Part shown: positions 32,681-44,195 of the stretch, piece after piece
Position numbering within the stretch: position 1 is the first letter of the stretch
Layout of the letters: every line of letters starts with the position of its first letter
Position numbers and translations under genes: made by a program
The notes under the pieces: generated by a model
What the model was told of the DNA's origin: nothing
The model's database searches: none
What the model saw: only the letters and a program-made list of their open reading frames with translations
NCBI GenBank assembly: GCA_002099365.1
Contig: MSED01000006.1
Span: 186,001-250,000 of the forward strand
Direction: 5' to 3'
Origin: Phialophora verrucosa
Lineage: Eukaryota; Ascomycota; Eurotiomycetes; Chaetothyriales; Herpotrichiellaceae
Length of the DNA: 64,000 bases

Positions 32681-35614
32681 ATGAACCCTTGGCTGAACGA
32701 CGCCTCCTCGAATCCAAACAACCATGTTGGCTTTGGAGGCCCGATGGATGCTGGCATGTCTTTCTTACAGCCTCCTCAGACGATAAATCCCGCGCAGTTC
32801 CAGAATGCTGCCTTCCTTAATGGCGCCGGCCGGACCACATCCCCTGCCTTCCACAATCCTGTATACCAGACGAATTCAATAATACCTTCTAAAAGAGCAA
32901 GAGAAGATAATCTGGTCACATCACCGCGACAGGCACCAGGCGGCTTGCCAGGTTCGAGATCGCAAACTCCTGCTCAAGTTCCCTTTCCCGGATACAACCC
33001 GCAGGCGAACGGCGCGCCTGCAATATCAAATGCACCTACACCCTTTGCCCATCTTCAGACCTCGTCAAATGCGACACCATCTCCCACGATACAACAACTG
33101 AATCACTTCAACTCGGCACAGGCCAATCAGCGCGTTGCGACAGCATCTCCCAGCCCGTTCTCCCCTCAACATGCTCCTCCTCACGCTTCGCCAGCTCCGT
33201 CCGATCACGCCAGCCGCGTTGGAACACCCCATGACAAACCTCAGAATTTCATGCCCAACGGCGCATTTGCGCAGGGGTTTAACCAACCACAATTCGGACA
33301 GAATGTTGGCAATGGGATGACACAGATGGGCATGAACCCCCAAGTTAATATGGCTGGTCAGCACCCCAACATGGCCGCGGCACAACACAATTATCAAATG
33401 CAGTTGCAAGCTCAAGCTCGTCAAATGCAGGCACAAGCTCAAGCCCAGGCGCGTGGAATGAATGGTATGCCAACCAACACCGGCCAGCCTCCCCCCAATC
33501 TACAAATGGCACCGCAAGGAGTTCCCGGAGGGTTTAATTCTGCCAGGCCAAACAACCCTGAAGACTTCATCCGGGGTCTGCAATCTTTCATGGCGGCCAG
33601 AGGCCGACAGGTTGACCTGAATCCCGTGATCTGCGGTCGGCAACTCCCTCTGTTGAGACTGTACGCAGCCGTGGTCAAGAGTGGCGGCTCACAAAGGATA
33701 TCAAAGTTGAATCAATGGGCTGCTTTTGCTCAGCAATTTGGTTTCCCGCCGCAGCAACAGATGCAAGCAGCGCAAGAGCTGCAGGCGTATTGGATGAACA
33801 ATCTCGCGCCATATGAGGCTGCTTGGCAAATATCCCAACAGAAGCAGAAAATGGCAGCGCAAGCCGCCATACAAAGCCAGACTTCACATCAGATGTCACC
33901 CGCGCGCGAGCAGTCACAAGATCCTGGCCACCAGAGAAGCGCGTCCGCTACGGGACCTGTCCCACAACCAGGGCAGCACCCTACAGCAAACGGGTTTGTT
34001 CAGCCTCCGCATAGTCAAGGACAACAAGACCCCTCTACAACTCCTCAACATCGTTCAAGCTTGTCGAGACAATTTGATCCTCAGCAGATACCCACCATAC
34101 AGGCCCAGGCCCAGGCGCAAACCCCTCAAAAACGTCCCCAAACAAGCACAAGCAAGATGACGGAACCTGAACCTGACGTGAACAAACCTCTGTCCGCCCC
34201 AATAGAAGATCCCTTCAAGCCTGATGTCCTTCCACCGAGCCGATTCCATGGGCCGATCAACGTGGAGGAGATGTTCATCATCGGACAACACATCTTTGAT
34301 TCTAAGCCGGTCGTACCCAGTATTCGAGAGCTGGGTGTGATCGACATTCATGCTTTAACAATGGCAATCAAATCTGGCATGCATGCAGAAACACGCGTCG
34401 CGCTGGACACTCTTGTGACCCTGTCGATGGAGTCTGGCTTACAACTCCAACTGGGCGAGTGCGATGATCTTGTGGATACCTTGATTGATTGCGCGCAAGA
34501 TCAGGTCAATTTCCTCAGTGAACACGCCACAGAAGTTTCCGATGAGATGTTCCTCACATCCTACGAAGACCTTGTCCGGTCCTGCCGGTTCGAACATGAG
34601 TCTCTGCAAGATCCCGTCGAATTTGGTACCGTCGCATATGACCTGGAACGAGCAGCGGATCGCTTGATATGTATCACCACCCTTTTGCGCAACTTTTCCT
34701 TCTACGAAGCCAACTTTAGCATACTTGGCTCGGCGGTAGTGGTCAAGTTATTGAGCGCTGTTATCCGATACCTGGGGACGACAGAAATGTTCTTGCGCCA
34801 GAATCGGAACACCCTTGATTTCATGAAGGACGTGGTCATCTATTTCAGCAATCTGTCAACATCCCTTCAACTTCCTGGGAAAGACGAGGCTCTCTGTGTG
34901 CTCCATTTCCTGCTCGCATTTGCACCCACTCCGCCACCAACGTCTGGATCCTCGAACAAGATCTCCTTCGTTGGATACACGCCGGGTCTACACAAGTACA
35001 TGCCTTCTGCTGTCGATAGCCTTGCAAAGTTACTCGCGCGTGACGAACCAAACCGGACGTATTATAAGGCCATTTTCGCTGCCGACGGTTCCTCGAACAC
35101 TCCTTACGAGCTTCTGACGAGGACGTTTGGTTTGGCTATTTCTCCAATTCCTGGCAACTCGAACCACACCAGGACGGTTATTGAAGCCCGGAAACCTTAC
35201 CTCCTGCAAGGGATGTTGGCAGCGGAAATTTTGGCAAGTCTTGCGCCTGGCTCGGATCATCCTCTTGCACGCTCCTGGCTGGAGTCGGAAGATGGCTTCG
35301 CAGGCAATCTCCTACGGCTGGTGGGATTGCTCAGTGCGGATCGTTCCACGCAAACCGCTCCTAGACCGTCCAATAATCGAAACCATCCACCTCCAGAACC
35401 TGACGCCAATGGGTACGGTGCAATTGCGAATCGCGCAATGGCAGTACTCAAGACGCTGGTGCAGAAAGCCCGAAAGACAGACGAGCTTGGTTCCACGATC
35501 GTACCTCTGGGAATCATGCCAAGCAAAGAGAGTTTGCTGGGAGCCATGATTCAGAAGGATATTGACCCCGGGATACTACGACAATTATGCGTGTATGCGG
35601 GTCTGGAGGATTGA
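32681..35614 (+). CDS. SWI1: SWI/SNF complex subunit SWI1 (ARID/BRIGHT domain)
   Basis: Single exon, 977 residues. The N-terminal 290 residues are low complexity, rich in Asn/Gln/Pro/Ser, with Gln-Ala repeats near residues 240-260. The ARID domain covers about residues 290-381 (DFIRGLQSFMAARGRQV, NPVICGRQLPLLRLYAAVVK, WAAFAQQFGFP). A second low-complexity stretch precedes a conserved helical C-terminal domain (about 505-975: PPSRFHGPINVEEMFIIG, ICITTLLRNFSFYEAN, FLRQNRNTLDFMKD). SWI1 is the DNA-binding-type subunit of the nucleosome-remodelling complex in the nucleus. The Gln/Asn-rich N-terminus recalls the prion-forming region of yeast Swi1, by composition only. Confidence 0.94.
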   Translation: MNPWLNDASSNPNNHVGFGGPMDAGMSFLQPPQTINPAQFQNAAFLNGAGRTTSPAFHNPVYQTNSIIPSKRAREDNLVTSPRQAPGGLPGSRSQTPAQVPFPGYNPQANGAPAISNAPTPFAHLQTSSNATPSPTIQQLNHFNSAQANQRVATASPSPFSPQHAPPHASPAPSDHASRVGTPHDKPQNFMPNGAFAQGFNQPQFGQNVGNGMTQMGMNPQVNMAGQHPNMAAAQHNYQMQLQAQARQMQAQAQAQARGMNGMPTNTGQPPPNLQMAPQGVPGGFNSARPNNPEDFIRGLQSFMAARGRQVDLNPVICGRQLPLLRLYAAVVKSGGSQRISKLNQWAAFAQQFGFPPQQQMQAAQELQAYWMNNLAPYEAAWQISQQKQKMAAQAAIQSQTSHQMSPAREQSQDPGHQRSASATGPVPQPGQHPTANGFVQPPHSQGQQDPSTTPQHRSSLSRQFDPQQIPTIQAQAQAQTPQKRPQTSTSKMTEPEPDVNKPLSAPIEDPFKPDVLPPSRFHGPINVEEMFIIGQHIFDSKPVVPSIRELGVIDIHALTMAIKSGMHAETRVALDTLVTLSMESGLQLQLGECDDLVDTLIDCAQDQVNFLSEHATEVSDEMFLTSYEDLVRSCRFEHESLQDPVEFGTVAYDLERAADRLICITTLLRNFSFYEANFSILGSAVVVKLLSAVIRYLGTTEMFLRQNRNTLDFMKDVVIYFSNLSTSLQLPGKDEALCVLHFLLAFAPTPPPTSGSSNKISFVGYTPGLHKYMPSAVDSLAKLLARDEPNRTYYKAIFAADGSSNTPYELLTRTFGLAISPIPGNSNHTRTVIEARKPYLLQGMLAAEILASLAPGSDHPLARSWLESEDGFAGNLLRLVGLLSADRSTQTAPRPSNNRNHPPPEPDANGYGAIANRAMAVLKTLVQKARKTDELGSTIVPLGIMPSKESLLGAMIQKDIDPGILRQLCVYAGLED

Positions 35615-36269
35615 GGCGAATGTCCGGTTTTCTGCTGTCCAAAGTTGCATCAGGGCATTGGGGGCAATATCATGAGCTGGAGCGTTTGAGCATTCGACAG
35701 GAGCAAGGATCATGATCTACGGCTGAAAGGCAGAAGACTTATACCAGACCGACGTTGTGTTGCCCTGGTCCGGGCCACCTTGTACTCAATATGAATACCC
35801 TCTGGTTGGGTACATAAGGGATGTCTTGGGAGGAAAGAGCAGAGAGGAAAAGTACAAACTGTCTCTATTAGTAGTCTTCCACTTCATGAAACCAACACAG
35901 AACTTTTGAAAGCAAAATGAGATTCTACAGGCGCTTTACAGGGTGCCGCATTCACGGTCTAATCCCAACTGTGAGATATCAAGTCCGCTCGTTGGCGCGT
36001 CTTCACCCACTCGCCTTTCAATCGTCGTGTCGCTATTGGACAGGCCAGACATTTCTCCTGGCAGAATTGTACTCATCACGTAGAATCGTGCTATGCCGGC
36101 GTAGTGCGATCCGCATTGCGTCCAATATTGATGATCCTCGAATTCGACCGTTTCACCCAGCTGCATTCTTCAACACTCACCACTTGAAGCGTTGGACATC
36201 TTTCTATGCTAGCAAGCTAGGGACTCCGCGCATCTCTAGCCGGTTGTCCCCTCAAACTTCCAAAGCTGC
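35615..36269. other. Convergent intergenic region SWI1 / mL49
   Basis: 655 bases with both 3' flanks. The 178-codon plus ORF starting at 35917 runs antisense into mL49 and is not a gene. Confidence 0.5.
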
Positions 36270-36932
36270 TCAGAATCCACTGACTTCCGCCCACCGCTTG
36301 ATCTCGGGTCCTCTCCAGCCTCTGATGACAACATGCTTAGTCGTCCGGTTGATTACAACATTTGCCTTCTTCCGCCCTCTCATATCCGTCATGTATTCTT
36401 CCATGCCCAGTGCTTGCCTCACCGCGGTTGCTAATTCCGTCAAATCCCCTTGAATCTTCCGGATCGTTGTGATGTGTTTCGAGCCCCCGGATTTCGTGGA
36501 CTGGTAGATCGGGAGATTCTTTGAAGGGGTACGGAGAATACTGTAGGGAAGAGGAGAGAGAGTTGGCGTTATCGTGAAGTCACGGACTCGGTTTTTGAGC
36601 GATGAAGCTCTGAGTTCTGCTGCTAGTACTGTAGGCGAGGGGGTCGAAGGATCTGTGTCTGGGTACATGTTCGCGGCTCTATCCTCGCTGCTTTGTCCTG
36701 TGGGTTTCACCCAGGTCAGCCATGGTAAGCGGCAACCTGACAAGTAAGACGTACGCTCTTTCCGTATCGCGGCTTTCTGTCTCCTATGCAGCTTGTCCAG
36801 AGCAGTAATCTTGGCGTATTTCTCTCGTGGCATCCATTCTGACTTCCACCTGAGCTGGCAGAGAGGTTGTTGCGGGCGTAGTAGGGCACGCAGCAATGCT
36901 GTCGAGGGTGCCTTCATCGCCATCTTGGTCAT
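36270..36932 (-). CDS. IMG2: Mitochondrial large ribosomal subunit protein mL49 (Img2)
   Basis: Single exon, 220 residues from ATG 36932 (MTKMAMKAPSTALLRALL); the frame upstream has no ATG. The N-terminus is basic and hydroxylated without acids, as in a mitochondrial targeting sequence. The C-terminal domain has the mL49/Img2 pattern: LPIYQSTKSGGSKHITTIRK, IQGDLTELATAVRQALG, and VVIRGWRGPEIKRWAEVSGF at the end. It is a component of the mitoribosome large subunit. Divergent from eIF3e with 404 bases between start codons. Confidence 0.93.
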   Translation of the reverse strand: MTKMAMKAPSTALLRALLRPQQPLCQLRWKSEWMPREKYAKITALDKLHRRQKAAIRKERTSYLSGCRLPWLTWVKPTGQSSEDRAANMYPDTDPSTPSPTVLAAELRASSLKNRVRDFTITPTLSPLPYSILRTPSKNLPIYQSTKSGGSKHITTIRKIQGDLTELATAVRQALGMEEYMTDMRGRKKANVVINRTTKHVVIRGWRGPEIKRWAEVSGF

Positions 36933-37336
36933 GTGAGGTGATGGAATCGGGGAAGTCTTCCTTATCCACTGAGATGGTGGTAGTCTGTGCAACAACGTTC
37001 ACCCGCGTCGCATCGGAGACCAAAGAGCACATTGGAATTGGGGGTGCTGGGAGCTGCAAGGCTAGAAATCTTGGCGCTGTGCACAAGGCTGCGCTAGTCT
37101 ATCTTACGTTAGCGCGCTCTGGGGCTTCGCCATCTCCAACACAAACGCAGGAATCACAAAATGAGTTCCACCACATCCAGTGGGTGGTATTTTCCTTGGT
37201 TCCCGTCTACACCAACAGAAACCCCTTGTCGTTGTGGCCGAAGCCACCTGCCTGCTTATTCGAGCTCTCATCTAAACGAGGCCAATCTTCTCACATTGCA
37301 GTCGGAATTGGCCTGGGGACCGTCTCACTTGGACAG
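36933..37336. promoter_or_regulatory. Divergent promoter, mL49 / eIF3e
   Basis: 404 bases between the two start codons, shared by a mitochondrial ribosomal protein gene and a cytosolic initiation factor gene. The eIF3e frame happens to stay open across it but shows no conserved residues. Confidence 0.6.
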
Positions 37337-38691
37337 ATGGCTGGCACGGATGAATACGCCTTCCTGGCGCAGCTCATCAAGCGCATGGACAGACACCTCA
37401 TTTTCCCTTTACTAGAGCACCAACTCCTCGCCGAAGACATCTCTCAAGACCGCTACGATGACCTCAAACTCGCCATCTTCAACCTCCTCAAAAACACCAA
37501 CATGATCGACTACGTGGGCAATCTCTACAAGGAAATTCACAAGTCCGACAACATACCCTCAGAGTATGCGAAGAAGCGAGAAGAAGTCTTGAGTCAACTG
37601 GCAAAATTCGAGGAAGAGAGCGCACACCTTACAAACCTGCTGAACGATGAGTCAGTGACATCTCAACTGCGAAGCGACAAGGTCGCCAACTTGAAATTCC
37701 TCGAAGAACAGCACGGTGTCACTCAGCAGATGGTGGATAATCTCTACGACTTCGGCCGGTTCAGATACGAATGTGGCCTTTACCCCGAGGCCGCCGACTT
37801 ACTGTACCGCTTTCGCGTCCTCTCCATCGACAACGACAAAGTCGTCAAAGCCACCTGGGGAAAGCTCGTCTGCGAAATCCTTGGCGAGGAATGGGAAAGC
37901 GCCTTGGAAGAGGTCGAAAAGGTCAAAGAGCACATTGAAACTCGTCTGTTCAACAACCCCAGAGCACAACTCACAGCCAGAGAATCACTCATCCATTACG
38001 CTCTCTTCCCTTTCTTCAACTACGAGCCAGCGCGAGAGAAATTAACCGAGCTGTTCTTCTCGGCGCCCTACATCTCCTCCATCCAGACCGCGTGCCCATG
38101 GATTCTACGCTACCTCGCCGCCGCAGTCATCACCAACCGCACTCGCACTGGCAACTCGTACAACTATCAGAAACAACTGAAAGACCTCATCCGCGTCGTC
38201 AAGCAGGAAGTCTACGAATATCAAGATCCCGTCACGGAATTTGTAAAGGCACTCTACATCGACTTTGACTTCGAAGGCGCACAGAAGAAGTTAATTGAAG
38301 CAGAGGGCATTCTGAGAAGTGACTTTTTCCTATCCAGCTCAACGGATGCCTTCCTAGAGAGTGCCCGACACTTGATCTCAGAGAGTTACTGCAAAATCCA
38401 CCAGAGAATTGACATTAAGTAAGTCATGCAATGCCCCCTGGCCACGCCGTGTCTACAAATGCTAATGGTCCTCCCAGCGACCTCTCTACCCGCCTCGGGC
38501 TCTCTCCCAGCGAAGGCGAGAAATGGATCGTCAACCTCATCCGCGATACAAGAGTAGATGCCAAGATCGACTATCAAGCCGGCACAGTGGTGATGAATCA
38601 TCCTCCTCAGAGTGTGTATCAGCAGGTGATTGAAAAGACAAAGGGTGCGTTCTTCAGAACTCAGGTTTTGAGTGCGGCGGTGGCGAAGTGA
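37337..38691 (+). CDS. INT6: Eukaryotic translation initiation factor 3 subunit E (INT6)
   Basis: Exons 37337..38418 and 38478..38691; the 59-bp intron (GTAAGT...CCCAG) splits an Asn codon. 431 residues, normal. ATG 37337 (MAGTDEYAFLAQLIKRMD) is chosen because conservation begins there although the frame is open further upstream. Seen: the N-terminal eIF3e domain (DRHLIFPLLEHQLL), a TPR-like helical middle (FGRFRYECGLYPEAADLLYR), and a C-terminal PCI domain (about 250-400) ending VYQQVIEKTKGAFFRTQVL. It is part of the eIF3 complex that brings the 43S pre-initiation complex to mRNA. Confidence 0.97.
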
Positions 38692-39086
38692 GAGATGGTA
38701 TGGCTACTATGGGAGAGGATATCGAGCTGAAGCGAACGTCGAATGTGGCTATGGAAGTCGGGTGCTTCAATGAGCCCACGTCAAGAAGCCGGCTGTCACA
38801 CAGGAATGGCAGCGCCGCCACAGGGAGGGATGTGACAATGATCTCCACTCCAGGCGGTACCGGCGGTTACCAGCTGAACGTGGGCAAAGCGCTCCAGGAG
38901 AGCCAGGCCAGGGCAATTGTAGGCAAGAACATGATACCCACGACTCTTGATGTCGAAGGAGCACAAGGCTCCGAGAGCAGAGAGCCACGAGCATGAGCTA
39001 CGTAGCTAGAACAGCACAGCATGAAGAAGATCATGCCCACCGCCAATGGAACTGCCTATTGAGAAAAGGCAATCTTATCCAGTCAC
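38692..39086. other. Convergent intergenic region eIF3e / mtRF1
   Basis: 395 bases between two stop codons. Only short shadow ORFs; nothing recognised. Confidence 0.5.
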
Positions 39087-39479
39087 TTAATGGCCGTCTC
39101 TCTGCCTCAGTTCCTCTTCGGCGATCAAGCCCTTGACTTCTTCCTCGGACATCCATTCCCTGACGCTGTCCATCAGATCCTCGAGAGCGTCCCCTCCGCC
39201 CAGAATGCCGTCCAAGTCGCTGCTGTCCATGCCGCTCCGATGATCCGTCACCCTCCTCTGACTGTAGTTGTACGTCCGGATCTTGTCCTCGCGGCCCGTC
39301 CGCGCGACGCCTCCCATGGCACTCCTCCGGATGCGGACGATCTCCTCCTCGCGGGCCTCGCGGCGCATCTGAGCGATCTTTGCGCGCAGCAGCCGCCACG
39401 CCTTTTCGCGGTTCTTGTGCTGCGAGCGTTCTTCCTGCACCGCCACGACCGTGTTGGTCGGCAGGTGGGTCAGGCGGAT

Positions 39480-39515
<36 letters not shown>

Positions 39516-40580
39516 GCCGCTCGCGCGCATGGCCTGCGACTTGACGTCGGCCGGGTTGACGTAGTAGTCCGAGTCCGGGTTGTCGTAGTCGAGCTCGGCG
39601 TCGCCGCTGCTGCTGGACCCGGAGTCCGGCAGACTGGGCAGCACCATGACGGACACGGCCGACGTGTGCGTCCTGCCTTTCTTCTCCGTCGCGGGCACGC
39701 GCTGCACGCGGTGCACGCCCGCCTCGGTGCGGAGCACGTCGTACGCGCCCGGCTGGTGGACCTCGAGCAGCGCGTCCGTGAGGCCCGTCTCGTGTGTGCT
39801 GTCATCGGCCGTGTAGCTTGCCAGGGTCGTGGGCCACCGCTTCCGCGCGCACAGGTCCGTGTACATGTTCAGGAGGGACTGGGCGAACAGGGAGGCCTCG
39901 CTGCCGCCAGCGCCCGGGTGGATCTCGACCATGCAGGGGAGAGCGGCGAACGGGTGGGGCGGGATCAGGCTGTTCTTGAGCCGGGACGAGAGGCCCGGGA
40001 GTTGCGATGTCGTGGCTTCGATGTCCTGTGACGCGAGGGTGCGCAGTTCGGCGTCGGACGACGGATCCGTGAGCATGGTTTCGAGCTCGGCGAGAGACTG
40101 TTCAGATTCAGGAAGAGTGTGTCAGTGGAGGCTGTGACGCTGACTTGACCGCAGTTCTAGTCATAGTCGCGGTTATACATTATAGGGGACGTTGAACTGA
40201 CACTCTGTGCATCCTCCCATTCCTTCAAGGCGGCCACGACGGGTCCCAGCTCGCCGATCCTCTTCGCGACTGCGACATCGTAGTTCTCGGCATTGGCGGT
40301 CGCCAGGTGCTGGTGTTCCGCGGCTATGGCGCGAGCCCGTTGCAGGAGAATAGGCGAGAGGTCGGCCCCATCTCCAGCAGCTGTAGATGCTGCGTGAACG
40401 AGATCAGCGTCCGATTCCCAGTGGTTACGGAGGCAGGATTGAGAGTGTGGTGGAGAACGTACACGAAGACTGAAAGCGAATGGATAGTGATAGTGACAGC
40501 GCAGGAGGTCTAGCTGCCGTGGGCAACGAGAGTCCAAGGCATCTTGAGCATAGCCTTGCCTTCAGGCTCCTGCTCAACAT
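39087..40580 (-). CDS. MRF1: Mitochondrial peptide chain release factor 1
   Basis: Model complement(39087..40097, 40202..40389, 40463..40580), 438 residues. The first exon (118 bp) supplies a clear mitochondrial presequence (MLSRSLKARLCSRCLGLSL, Arg/Ser/Leu-rich, no acids); without it no in-frame ATG exists upstream of the conserved body. Introns 40390..40462 and 40098..40201 keep phase. Seen: the codon-recognition region with VHRVQRVPATEKKGR (PAT, residues 237-239) and the peptidyl-hydrolase loop GAGGQHVNKTESAIRL (GGQ, residues 298-300). It terminates translation at UAA/UAG in mitochondria. Third-position G/C bias gives an uninterrupted antisense frame of 313 codons. Confidence 0.96.
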
Positions 40581-41750
40581 GCCTTGGCAGTGAGGTAGAC
40601 GAGGTCAAGAAGTGGTGTGTGGGTGAGTGTGGACCGAGCACATGTATCAATCGCTGAGTAAAACTTGGAGACGCGGGAAAATTGTCACCAACTCGCGCTC
40701 TCGGAAACGGGGCCGTCTCCGCAATTGTTTCTCAGGTATCCATTCAGCTTCCCATTATTACTTCTACTTGTACGTACTCGTACCTAGGCACACCTCTTCG
40801 ATCGCCGCATGAGCGCCGCTGATCCAGAGCTGACCAGAGCTGAGCAAGCGAGTATCAAGAGCACAGTCCATCGTCAACGCCCCACCGACCAGCTCACACT
40901 TGGACATGCAGGTTAAATGCTCGTTTCCAGGCAAATGATCGCAATAGGGCATTCCGTTTCAAAGCCTCCGGGACGCAATATCGCTCAGTTACTGAGCCAG
41001 AGGGAGCCACCACCATGAAGACGAGATGATGACCAGTGTACACAATATCTTCTTCGCCCGTTTGCCACGGAGACTCCAACTCTGGCAGCCGCGGTCCGGT
41101 ATATACCGATCGCCGTGTTTGCAGAAGCATCACACTGGGCTTGTGTTGTTCTGCTACGAACAGACTGAGTCGGTCTCTTCTGTCCGGCCAGCCAGCGCGG
41201 CCCTGATGAGCGGTAGAAATGCCCGTATGATATGGAGTACTGTCCTCGTCGTCATGACGAAAGAACTCGGAGAGAGATCTATGCAGGGAAAGTCGATGGT
41301 TCCAATCGGAGGATTCCTGCCTAGCGTTGCATATACACTGTACGTGTGTTTCTCAGCCTTATGGCTGATCTGTTGGGTGACCGCTCGTATGTACCAGTTC
41401 GTCGCATTTTGAGAGGGAGGACAGAAGAGTGTTTCTTCATCGTATTGTGTCTCTAGCCCACTACATCTCGGAAGTCCAGGTTGATGAACAAGCCCATATC
41501 TAGCATGCATGCGTTCTCCAAGGCAAAACCACCTGATTCATTTATTTCCCGGCATGATGTTTCCTGAACTGCAATGTCCTTCCAACGCTTGAGCATGTGT
41601 ATGCAAAATTTTGTGTCGTATCTTCGTAGCCACGCGGGCTAGCCTGAGCGGTATTGTGGTGACTGTACATTTTGGACGCCGTTCATGCCTTCATTATTAG
41701 CTGTGATGTTTCGTCCGGGTCTTGTTGATGGTTTTTGCCCTGCCGTAGAC
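40581..41750. other. 1.2-kb intergenic region upstream of mtRF1
   Basis: Between the mtRF1 start and the CCCH gene stop. The longest ORFs (about 120 codons, 41026-41412 plus and 41154-41510 minus) overlap on opposite strands and match no known family. Confidence 0.5.
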
Positions 41751-43645
41751 TCATTGTCTGAATCCCCATATTGATCTCATCCCGTTCTCCTCCTCAATCG
41801 TCATTTCTCTCTTGCTCCCCGCCAGATCACCGTTGGTTCGGTCGCGAAGCGGATTGAGTCGAGGTGATTGTCCCGGCCAATTCGACGTCCTATCGTCGCC
41901 ATCCATCGGGAAGAAAACGCCCTCGACCTCTTCGTCGATCTTCTTCGAGCTCAGACCCGGACTGGATATTCCACGGTCGAATCGTCCAATTGGCGCGGAT
42001 GAGTGCCTGAGTCCACTGGACTGGACCTTCGGACCGTTGGACTCACTAGAGTCTATTCTATTCAACTGCATCCGAGCCATTGCCTGAGATATACCGGATA
42101 CCTGCACGCTGGGTGTGGTTGCCTCGCTCGGCATCCATGATCCGCGCAGCGGTGATCCGACATGGCCGAAGTTAGACACGCCATTGTTCTCTGCAGCCTT
42201 CTTTTCTCTTTGCTCCGCCCACAGCGCACTAAACCTGGACGGGCTTCCAGCGGGAGGAGATCCAACACTAGGAGAAGTTCCGTTCGGAATGGCCAAGGCT
42301 CGCGCATGATCCTTGGGATTAGGTTCTTGATCCGGTCGTGACAGGCGTCTCATCTTTTCCTGTGGCGTGAGAACTTCGTCGTGCAGGCTATTGGGTAGCA
42401 AATCGGTCTCGATATTCAACCCTTCCTCCCACTCGTACGGCAGATTCGATCGTGGTACGCTAGCCGACAGACCTCGGGTCTTGTTCATCGCTCTTTGAGA
42501 ATGCATAATTCGCTGACCTATGGACTCCTCGGCATTCTGCGGGGAGAGCCCAAGAGGTGAAACATTCCTCAAGCCAGAACCGAGATTGGCATTTCGGACG
42601 TTCACAATGGACTGAGGCGGGCTTCCTAGCTGCCGAGAGAGTGAGGAAGAAGCTGGCGATCCTAGGCCGAACTTATCGGGCACAGATTGTCCAAGGGGAC
42701 CGTACTTTGCAATATGGGATATACCATTCGCATCAAAAGACTGTGGAAGAGGCGCGTTGAGGGCCGTTCGGAGGTGCTCGACGGGTGATTTGGGGAACTG
42801 ATAATCGTTCGGAGGAGAGCCAAATTGAGAAGTGGGAGGGGAGTTGAGGCCCGAGTGCAGAGCGGAATCCGGCTGGTATTGGTTGTAGCGATCGTGGAAG
42901 GCCTCAGGCTCGTCCCCTTCCATCAACGGAAACGCTGGGCTTTGGAAGTAGTCCGGTGCATAAGGAGGTTGGTTGAGCATGGGATCCGCCAGATTAGGAT
43001 CTTGACTCGGAAACGAAGGTTGGTCAGATCGATTGGGATAGTTGTAATTTCGACCTGCCATGGCGAACCCTGCGTCTATGTCTGCCCGGTTGACTCTTCG
43101 CCCGTCGGGGAGGTAGTGAGCAAGCGCGCACTTGGCTCCGAACTTGCAGTTGCCCTGAGGACTCATTAGCGCTGAAGATCACTGCTTTGACATCTGATAC
43201 CGTACCTTCATAAAGTACTTGCACGGTGCTTGCTGTGTCATTGGGTCCATCGAGTGGGAGAATGGACATGCACTTCCTGCCTGACAAGCGCCCTGGCGGA
43301 AGAACTTGCAAGGAACATGTCTGGTGTCTGCCACAGTCTCAGCATCCGTCCGCCTGTCTCAAAGACAATCGACTCACTCTTGTTTGAGGTCGTGGGTGGA
43401 CTCCTAGCCAGATCAAATTGTGGCTGACCGTGTGAGATACTGCTCTTTCTGTCCACGCCATTACCATAACCCGGCACTGGTACAGCATTTTCCCCGTTGG
43501 CGCCATAGTCATTGCGCTGCCTACCTGGCCCGTGCATCATGGTTTGCGTGGCACTGTTTGAGTGTCCGCGGGCCACCGCGAATTGGTCATGGTCGTCCCA
43601 GGAAGCTGGGGGGTTCGTGGTCGCTCGAGGATGGACTGCGCTCAT
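41751..43645 (-). CDS. CCCH-type tandem zinc-finger protein
   Basis: Model complement(41751..43154, 43206..43327, 43378..43645), 597 residues. Two introns of 50-51 bp flank the 122-bp exon that carries most of the fingers. Seen: two C-x7-C-x5-C-x3-H fingers, Cys96-Cys104-Cys110-His114 and Cys125-Cys133-Cys139-His143, the second interrupted by the phase-0 intron before GNCKFGAKC. The rest is low complexity and Ser/Pro-rich with repeated SP and GSP motifs, plus a conserved-looking tail (EEENGMRSIWGFRQ). ATG 43645 (MSAVHPRATTNPP) is the first in frame. It resembles yeast Lee1 and related fungal proteins; RNA binding is likely from the fingers, but the target is unknown. Confidence 0.88.
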
Positions 43646-44195
43646 GGTGTGCGTTGGTCGTAAAAGGTACACTCGCAGTTGGGTGATCGGTGGTCAGGCT
43701 ACCCCAGACGGAGTGATATGCGGTGTGATGAGCAATGTACCACAAGTCATGCGGCACCTTGACCGCGAAGACTCGGGAGACTGCTGCCCTCCTCCACGTG
43801 TTCGGCCGACTATGGCGTGGGGGTACTGGCCAGGCAGATAACGCAGGAATCGAGGAAAGCTAGGGCGGCGCGCCGTATTAGGCTTCAGAAAGCCCGATCG
43901 CGTTCGCCAGAGGGTTCGCAGGCGGGTGAGCTGGGCGTATGGGAGGAATGCAAATCAGTCGCGAGGATGGTGTTATCAGTAAGAGGGTCATGGCCATGGT
44001 CATGCGATATCGACCCAGACGGACGTGCAGATGCAGGATGCGGGGCGTTGGGCAGCGCTTAGAATCGGTGGAGATGAGGCTGCATGTCTCGGGAAACATG
44101 CCTCTTGCGTAGCCCATCACGTGTCTGTACCCTTTTCAGTCCATTCTACGAGGTATGCTTCGAGACTTGCGCTTTCATTCCTCGGGCCAAGCGAC
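43646..44195. promoter_or_regulatory. Divergent promoter, CCCH gene / Mtf2-like gene
   Basis: 550 bases between the two start codons. The Mtf2-like frame is open back to 44025 with an in-frame ATG at 44031, so part of this could be coding if that earlier start is used. Confidence 0.5.

Noticed and set aside
35917..36453. 178-codon plus-strand ORF starting after SWI1
   Set aside because: It overlaps the conserved end of mL49 in antisense and has no recognised domain.
39090..40031. 313-codon plus-strand ORF over mtRF1
   Set aside because: An Arg/Ala/Val/His-rich shadow of the release factor; the minus strand has the GGQ domain.
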